From NCBI GenBank assembly GCA_036386835.1, contig DASVUX010000032.1, positions 1 to 64,000 of the forward strand: a DNA stretch of 64,000 nt, in the 5' to 3' direction. The notes beneath the pieces were generated by a model. It was given only the letters and a program-made list of their open reading frames with translations. It made no database searches and had not been told where the DNA came from. The translations under genes were made by a program, and so were the position numbers. Below, piece by piece: positions 59,865-64,000 of the stretch; position 1 is the first letter of the stretch; each line of letters starts with the position of its first letter. This stretch comes from 2-12-FULL-35-15 sp036386835. Its GTDB lineage: Bacteria > Bacteroidota > Bacteroidia > 2-12-FULL-35-15.

Positions 59865-60107
59865 TTAAAAGCTAAAGAGTCGTTTCTTTGCAAATGCCCT
59901 ACCTGAACCCGACTTCAAATACTTCTCAAATTCGAAGGCTTTATATTTATCAGTAAATACAGATTGATGTGTGATGTGCAAGGGAAGTCTTGAAGAAGTA
60001 TAACTTACCTGTCCGGAATTATGTCGCGCTATGCGCTCATTTAAATCCGCAGTACACCCCACATAATAGGTATTATCTGAGCATTTTAATATATAAACTG
60101 TCCACAT
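59865..60107 (-). CDS. GIY-YIG endonuclease domain protein
   Basis: 80 residues from ATG 60107 (MWTVYILKCSDNTYYVGCT); a TTG two codons upstream is less likely. The GIY-YIG module is seen as VYILKC...YYVGCTADLNERIARHNSG, then the Glu-containing helix FEFEKYLKSGSGRAFAKKRL. These small UPF0213-like proteins may act in DNA repair or be domesticated from mobile elements. It sits alone between tRNA genes, a common place for such genes in Bacteroidota. Confidence 0.9.
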   Translation of the reverse strand: MWTVYILKCSDNTYYVGCTADLNERIARHNSGQVSYTSSRLPLHITHQSVFTDKYKAFEFEKYLKSGSGRAFAKKRLFSF

Positions 60108-60111
60108 TGGC

Positions 60112-60138
60112 AAAAAAAAGACCTGATTTCTCAGGTCT
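60112..60138 (-). terminator. Terminator after tRNA-Ser
   Basis: Stem AGACCTGA / TCAGGTCT with TTTC loop and a T8 run on the minus strand. It lies immediately before the GIY-YIG start. Confidence 0.85.
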
Positions 60139-60217
60139 CATAAATGAATATTGTTTGCGGTTTTTAACCGCTGAAATCAGCCGTGGCAGCCTGCGCTGAA
60201 GCTTTGGCTGATGAAAG

Positions 60218-60304
60218 CGGTGAGGGAGGGATTCGAACCCTCGGTACAGTTACCCGTACGCCAGTTTAGCAAACTGGTCCTTTCGGCCTCTCAGGCACCT
60301 CACC
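60218..60304 (-). tRNA. tRNA-Ser (anticodon GCT)
   Basis: 87 nt without encoded CCA. Acceptor GGTGAGG / CCTCACC, anticodon stem-loop CCAGTTTGCTAAACTGG with GCT, long variable arm (CGTACGGGTAACTGTACC), T arm AGGGTTCGAATCCCT, discriminator G. It reads AGC/AGT codons. Confidence 0.95.
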
Positions 60305-60439
60305 ATTCCTTTTCTTTCAAAGGACTGCAAATGTAGAAAAAGATTCTTTAATCCAAAACAAAAAAATCTAAAATCAATATTGATAAGCCTTTTAAGACCA
60401 ACATTTATTAAATACATAGCGTAAGTTAAAGCAGAATAT

Positions 60440-60447
60440 TATATTTG
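60440..60447 (+). promoter_or_regulatory. -7 promoter element (TATATTTG) of the opp operon
   Basis: Perfect TAnnTTTG, 34 bp upstream of the chosen ATG at 60481. It also argues against any start at 60445. Confidence 0.55.
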
Positions 60448-60480
60448 TCATTGAACCCAAACGCACAAACAATAAGGATT

Positions 60481-62370
60481 ATGGCCATGAATCTTACAAA
60501 GTCTGCAACAGGCATTCTTTCCCTTTCTTCCCTACTTTTAATAAGCTCATGCGGGAATGGTGATTCCTCTGCCAGCAAGCCCGGTAGCGATAGTCTTCAG
60601 AAAAAAGAAAATTTCAGCGAAGCCAAATACATCAGGATTGATGATGCAAAAGAGTTCCTTCCATCCTGGTCAAAGGAAAATGTGCTGATCTATCATGAAA
60701 CTACAGAACCTGATGACATGCACCCCTGTAACGGCAGCACTTTATCACGCCAGGAACGGATGCAGTACACACAGGTTTACCTGGTGGGAGTGGATTACCG
60801 GAGTTTAACCACAAGACCGATCGCGGTGAAAGCAATGCCCGTAGTTTCAGCAGACGGTCTCGAATACACTTATGACTTAAGGAGTGATATAACCTTTGAT
60901 GACGGATCACCTCTCACGGTGGAGGATGTGATCTTTACTTTTAAAGCGAATAAATGTCCGCTTACCAATAACCCGCATGCAAAGTCATACCTTGAGAATC
61001 TTGAAGATATCATCCCTGACAAAAACGATCCCCATAAATTTACCCTTAAGCTGAAACGCAAATACATCCAGAATATCGTATTTCTTTCAGATTACCCGCT
61101 GATGCAGCGTTCCTTCTTCGACAAAGGGAATGTGATGTCAAAATATACTTTCCGCCAGTTCGATGATCCTGCTTTCAAGGCAGACCAGCAAAAGGATCTT
61201 GCGGCATGGGCTTCTGAATTCAACAACTCAAAATACGGGCGTGACCCCCGGTTCCTTAATGGTGCCGGACCGTATTATATGGAAAAATGGGATGCTGGCC
61301 AGGGTATGACACTCGTGAAGAAGAAAAAGCACTGGAGCTTCAACTCACCGGGAATGTTTGAAGCGGCCTATCCAGATAAGATCATCTTCAAACTCAACAA
61401 AGACCAGAATTCCCAGATCCTCGAATTCAAATCACAGGCCCTCGATGCTACTACTTCTATTTCCACAAAGACGCTGATGGAACTGCAAAAAGATGAGAAT
61501 TTCAATGCAAATTACAATTCGCGCTTTACTGACACATATTATTACGGTTACATCGCCCTCAATCAAAAACCTGATGGTATAAAGCATAAACCTTTCTTTA
61601 CAGATAAAAATGTAAGACGTGCAATGGCAATGCTTACTCCTTTGGAAGAGATCAATAAAGTGGTGAATAAAGGAAAGAACAAACGGGTAACCGGACCTGT
61701 ATCACCTTTGAAACCGGAATACAACACCGACCTGAAACTTATTCCATTTGATATTGAAGGTGCTAAAAAATTACTGGATGCAGCAGGCTGGAAAGATACT
61801 GACGGGGATAATATCCGCGATAAAATGATCCAGGGCCAGAAAGTAAAGTTTGAATTCAACTTCACTTATTCCACCTCCGATGTTTCCTGGAAAGATATTG
61901 CACAGATGACATCAGAAGCAATGTATAAGGCAGGCATCAAGGCAAATATGGATCCGCAGGATTTCTCGATCCTTTTCGAGAATGCAAAGAACCATACGTT
62001 TGATATGATCATGGCTTCCTGGGGCGGTACCTTTGCACCGGAAGATTATACACAGATCTGGCATACTTCGGCATGGGCTACAAAAGGCTCGAATTTTACC
62101 GGCTTTGGGAACGCTGAATCAGACGCCCTGATCGACTCCATCAAATATGAACTGGATGACGCCAAACGCATGCCAATGCTCCGCAGGTTCCAGCAGATCG
62201 TTTACGATGACCAGCCCTATATATTCATGTTCTCTTCACTGAGAAGAAATGTAATTCACAAACGTTTCGGCAACCAGGAAATGTATTTTGAGCGTCCGGG
62301 CAACTGGCTGCCCGACCTGAAGCTGCTTTCAAATGCAGGCGCTTCTGTGAAGCCTGTGGCAACTCACTAA
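60481..62370 (+). CDS. Oligopeptide ABC transporter substrate-binding lipoprotein
   Basis: 629 residues from ATG 60481 (MAMNLTKSATGI; 60487 is also possible), chosen because the promoter lies just upstream and it gives a lipoprotein signal with LLISSC at about residue 24. The SBP_bac_5 domain shows LEYTYDLRSDITFDDGSPLTVEDVIFT, then RFLNGAGPYYMEKWDAGQGM, DKNVRRAMAMLTP and HTFDMIMASWGGTFAPEDYTQIWHTS. It binds peptides in the periplasm and delivers them to the OppBC permeases that follow. In Bacteroidota these proteins are longer than in E. coli (about 540), consistent with 629. Confidence 0.9.
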   Translation: MAMNLTKSATGILSLSSLLLISSCGNGDSSASKPGSDSLQKKENFSEAKYIRIDDAKEFLPSWSKENVLIYHETTEPDDMHPCNGSTLSRQERMQYTQVYLVGVDYRSLTTRPIAVKAMPVVSADGLEYTYDLRSDITFDDGSPLTVEDVIFTFKANKCPLTNNPHAKSYLENLEDIIPDKNDPHKFTLKLKRKYIQNIVFLSDYPLMQRSFFDKGNVMSKYTFRQFDDPAFKADQQKDLAAWASEFNNSKYGRDPRFLNGAGPYYMEKWDAGQGMTLVKKKKHWSFNSPGMFEAAYPDKIIFKLNKDQNSQILEFKSQALDATTSISTKTLMELQKDENFNANYNSRFTDTYYYGYIALNQKPDGIKHKPFFTDKNVRRAMAMLTPLEEINKVVNKGKNKRVTGPVSPLKPEYNTDLKLIPFDIEGAKKLLDAAGWKDTDGDNIRDKMIQGQKVKFEFNFTYSTSDVSWKDIAQMTSEAMYKAGIKANMDPQDFSILFENAKNHTFDMIMASWGGTFAPEDYTQIWHTSAWATKGSNFTGFGNAESDALIDSIKYELDDAKRMPMLRRFQQIVYDDQPYIFMFSSLRRNVIHKRFGNQEMYFERPGNWLPDLKLLSNAGASVKPVATH

Positions 62371-62409
62371 AACAGGCATGCTGATAACCTGTTGTGAAAT
62401 CAAACAACA

Positions 62410-63882
62410 ATGCTTAAATACATTTTAAAAAGGATCATCATTTTTATTCCAACACTGATTGTGATCACCCTGCTCGGCTTTGTGATCAGCATCAATGCTC
62501 CCGGTGATCCGATAGAACGGATGGTTACTTCAGCCTCTTCGGGCGGTGAGGTCGGGACACAATCCATCAGCCAGGCCGAAGATAAGATGTTCTGGAGGAA
62601 AAAGCTCGGACTTGATCTCCCTGTATTTTACTTTTCACTTACCTCGCTTTCACGCCCGGACACACTATATAAGATTTATGACAAATCGGAGAGAGAAGCG
62701 CTCGACAGGCTTATTTCCCAATATGGGAACTGGACAGAGATCAGTACCTATTCGGTTGAACTCAGGAACCTTTATTTAAATCTCCTGAATTTTAAACCTG
62801 ACACAAATCAATTAAAGGGCTTCGATGCAAACAAAACCGCTGAAGATCTCAACCAGTTAAAATTCGAAGTACTGGCGCTCCGTTCCAGTCACGAGCACAT
62901 TATCATCGATTCAAAATTTGCTACTCTCAGGTCATTGCTTAGCGCCTACCCTTTCCTTAAAGATTACAAAGCACGGTTCGAAAAAGTGGTGGCTCTGTAT
63001 CAGACGGTGCGCTCAAATCAAAGCGGTTGGAAAAACTACATTCCGCGGATAGCTTTCTATAAAACCCATAACCAATATCACCGCTGGCTGTTTGGTGACG
63101 GGGAATTTTCGAAAGGACTTATCCGGTTTGATTTTGGGACCTCCTATACCACCAAGCAACCCATTTCAGAAGTGATTGGTTCCAAGATCGGCTGGTCCAT
63201 GTTCTTTGCGATGCTGTCAGTCATCCTTGCCTATCTTGTTAGTATCCCGATCGGGGTAAAAGCTGCTGCAGTCCGCGGATCACGATTCGATAAAACGTCC
63301 TCGGTGATCCTATTCATGCTTTACTCAATGCCTTCCTTCTGGCTTGCCACATTATTATTGATGACCTTCGCGAATACCGATGTCCTGCAATGGTTCCCGG
63401 CATCAGGTGTAAAACCTGCAGCAGGCTATCCCGATGCAGCAGGATTAATTGAAAAAATAAAGCTGTCGCTTCCCTACCTGGTACTCCCTGCAATCTGTTA
63501 CACTTACAGCTCGTTCGCTTTCCTTTCACGCACCATGCGTGTATCAATGATCGAAACGATCGGCCAGGATTACATCCGTACTGCCAGGGCAAAAGGCTTG
63601 CCTGAAAATAAAGTGATCTGGAAACATGCCTTCCGCAATTCCTTATTGCCAATCATCACTGTATTCGCAAATATCTTCCCTGCCGCTATCGGAGGCTCGG
63701 TGATCATCGAAAGTATCTTTACAATTCCAGGCATGGGCTATGAAACATTCCTGAGCATCCAGAGCAACAATTATCCGATGATCATTGCAGTGTTTACAAT
63801 TACAGGATTCCTGACACTTCTCGGATACCTGGTTTCTGACATCTTATATGCTGTAGCTGATCCCCGGATCTCTTATAAATAA
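62410..63882 (+). CDS. Oligopeptide ABC transporter permease, OppB/DppB type
   Basis: 490 residues. TM1 at 9-29 (IIIFIPTLIVITLLGFVIS) is followed by about 220 residues of extracytoplasmic, mostly helical sequence (residues 30-250: SREALDRLISQYG-like helices, HQWNTPRI-like end) that DppB/OppB of E. coli (about 310-340 residues) do not have. The BPD permease core starts near 255 (SEVIGSKIGWSMFFAMLSVILAYLVSIPIGV) and contains the EAA loop (YIRTARAKGLPENKVIWKHAFRNSLLP). It forms the channel with OppC. It overlaps the next gene by TAATG. Confidence 0.92.
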   Translation: MLKYILKRIIIFIPTLIVITLLGFVISINAPGDPIERMVTSASSGGEVGTQSISQAEDKMFWRKKLGLDLPVFYFSLTSLSRPDTLYKIYDKSEREALDRLISQYGNWTEISTYSVELRNLYLNLLNFKPDTNQLKGFDANKTAEDLNQLKFEVLALRSSHEHIIIDSKFATLRSLLSAYPFLKDYKARFEKVVALYQTVRSNQSGWKNYIPRIAFYKTHNQYHRWLFGDGEFSKGLIRFDFGTSYTTKQPISEVIGSKIGWSMFFAMLSVILAYLVSIPIGVKAAAVRGSRFDKTSSVILFMLYSMPSFWLATLLLMTFANTDVLQWFPASGVKPAAGYPDAAGLIEKIKLSLPYLVLPAICYTYSSFAFLSRTMRVSMIETIGQDYIRTARAKGLPENKVIWKHAFRNSLLPIITVFANIFPAAIGGSVIIESIFTIPGMGYETFLSIQSNNYPMIIAVFTITGFLTLLGYLVSDILYAVADPRISYK

Positions 63883-64000
63883 TGAACGGAGCCGCGCACA
63901 CACCTTTACAAGTCCAAAAGCCGCTGAATACCTTCAGCTTCAGGAAGTATGCGTGGGCACAATTCCGAAAAAACAAACCTGCATTCTTTTCTTACAGGCT
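63882..64000 (+). CDS. Oligopeptide ABC transporter permease, OppC/DppC type, N-terminal part
   Basis: The start ATG at 63882 shares a base with the stop of the OppB gene (TAATG). The 39 visible residues are MNGAAHTPLQVQKPLNTFSF, then RKYAWAQFRKNKPAFFSYR, the cytoplasmic start of an OppC/DppC permease (the W-x-x-F-(R/K)-K-N-K-x-A phrase) before the first membrane helix. It continues beyond the window. Confidence 0.8.
   Translation, partial: MNGAAHTPLQVQKPLNTFSFRKYAWAQFRKNKPAFFSYR

Noticed and set aside
59230..60310. Integrated mobile element at the tRNA cluster
   Set aside because: No integrase, duplicated tRNA end or direct repeats were found; the GIY-YIG gene alone is not enough.

Overview
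The window is chromosomal DNA of a Bacteroidota bacterium. The evidence is many secreted proteins ending in a type IX secretion (T9SS) type A sorting domain, promoters of the Bacteroidota type (TAnnTTTG at about -7), few Shine-Dalgarno sites, a 939-residue CarB without the usual C-terminal regulatory domain, and DUF6702, CotH and SBBP-type genes. I cannot place it more finely. There is no rRNA, CRISPR array, prophage or intact insertion sequence.

Layout. 0-8.7 kb (minus): secreted TPR and T9SS proteins, an L,D-transpeptidase-like lipoprotein and a giant alpha-2-macroglobulin. 9-20.6 kb: tail-specific protease Prc, an ABC exporter whose permease is fused to an M1-type peptidase, a second M1 peptidase, HupE/UreJ and DUF6702. 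20.7-27.9 kb: housekeeping genes accA, ispE, carB, rpmH and a pgi-type isomerase. 28-49.6 kb: a dense glycan region with GH15, GH26, GH57 and clan GH-A hydrolases, a GT4 glycogen-synthase-like enzyme, a GlcNAc-kinase-like ATPase, a BcsA-like synthase with a STAS protein, two membrane-tailed receiver proteins, TPR, beta-barrel, CotH and T9SS proteins. 49.8-58.8 kb: T9SS propeller proteins and an operon of LytTR regulator, receiver, OmpA/PD40 protein and phosphoglucomutase. 59-60.3 kb: a short unlisted peptide gene, a broken T9SS tail, three tRNAs and a GIY-YIG gene. 60.4-64 kb: an Opp/Dpp oligopeptide importer, cut by the window end.

The main discovery is a shared promoter architecture. Six promoters (pgi; carbohydrate-binding protein-GH15; receiver-receiver-TPR-barrel-GH26; T9SS carbohydrate-binding protein; GT4-GH57-kinase; STAS-BcsA-like-membrane protein) each carry RGCTAT-N17-CGAA in exact register, with a perfect TAnnTTTG element starting 55 or 56 bases after the first base of RGCTAT and no TTG at -33. 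I found this combination at no other intergenic region of the window. It defines a putative regulon joining hexose-phosphate supply, alpha-glucan synthesis and breakdown, an exported beta-glycan-like synthase and its own signalling proteins. The regulator is not identified; the LytTR protein at 57 kb is one candidate. Other points of interest are the tail-anchored receivers, a 21-bp direct-repeat array at 40.3-40.4 kb, a 50-bp palindrome at 31.5 kb, and a 47-residue peptide gene with its own promoter and terminator.
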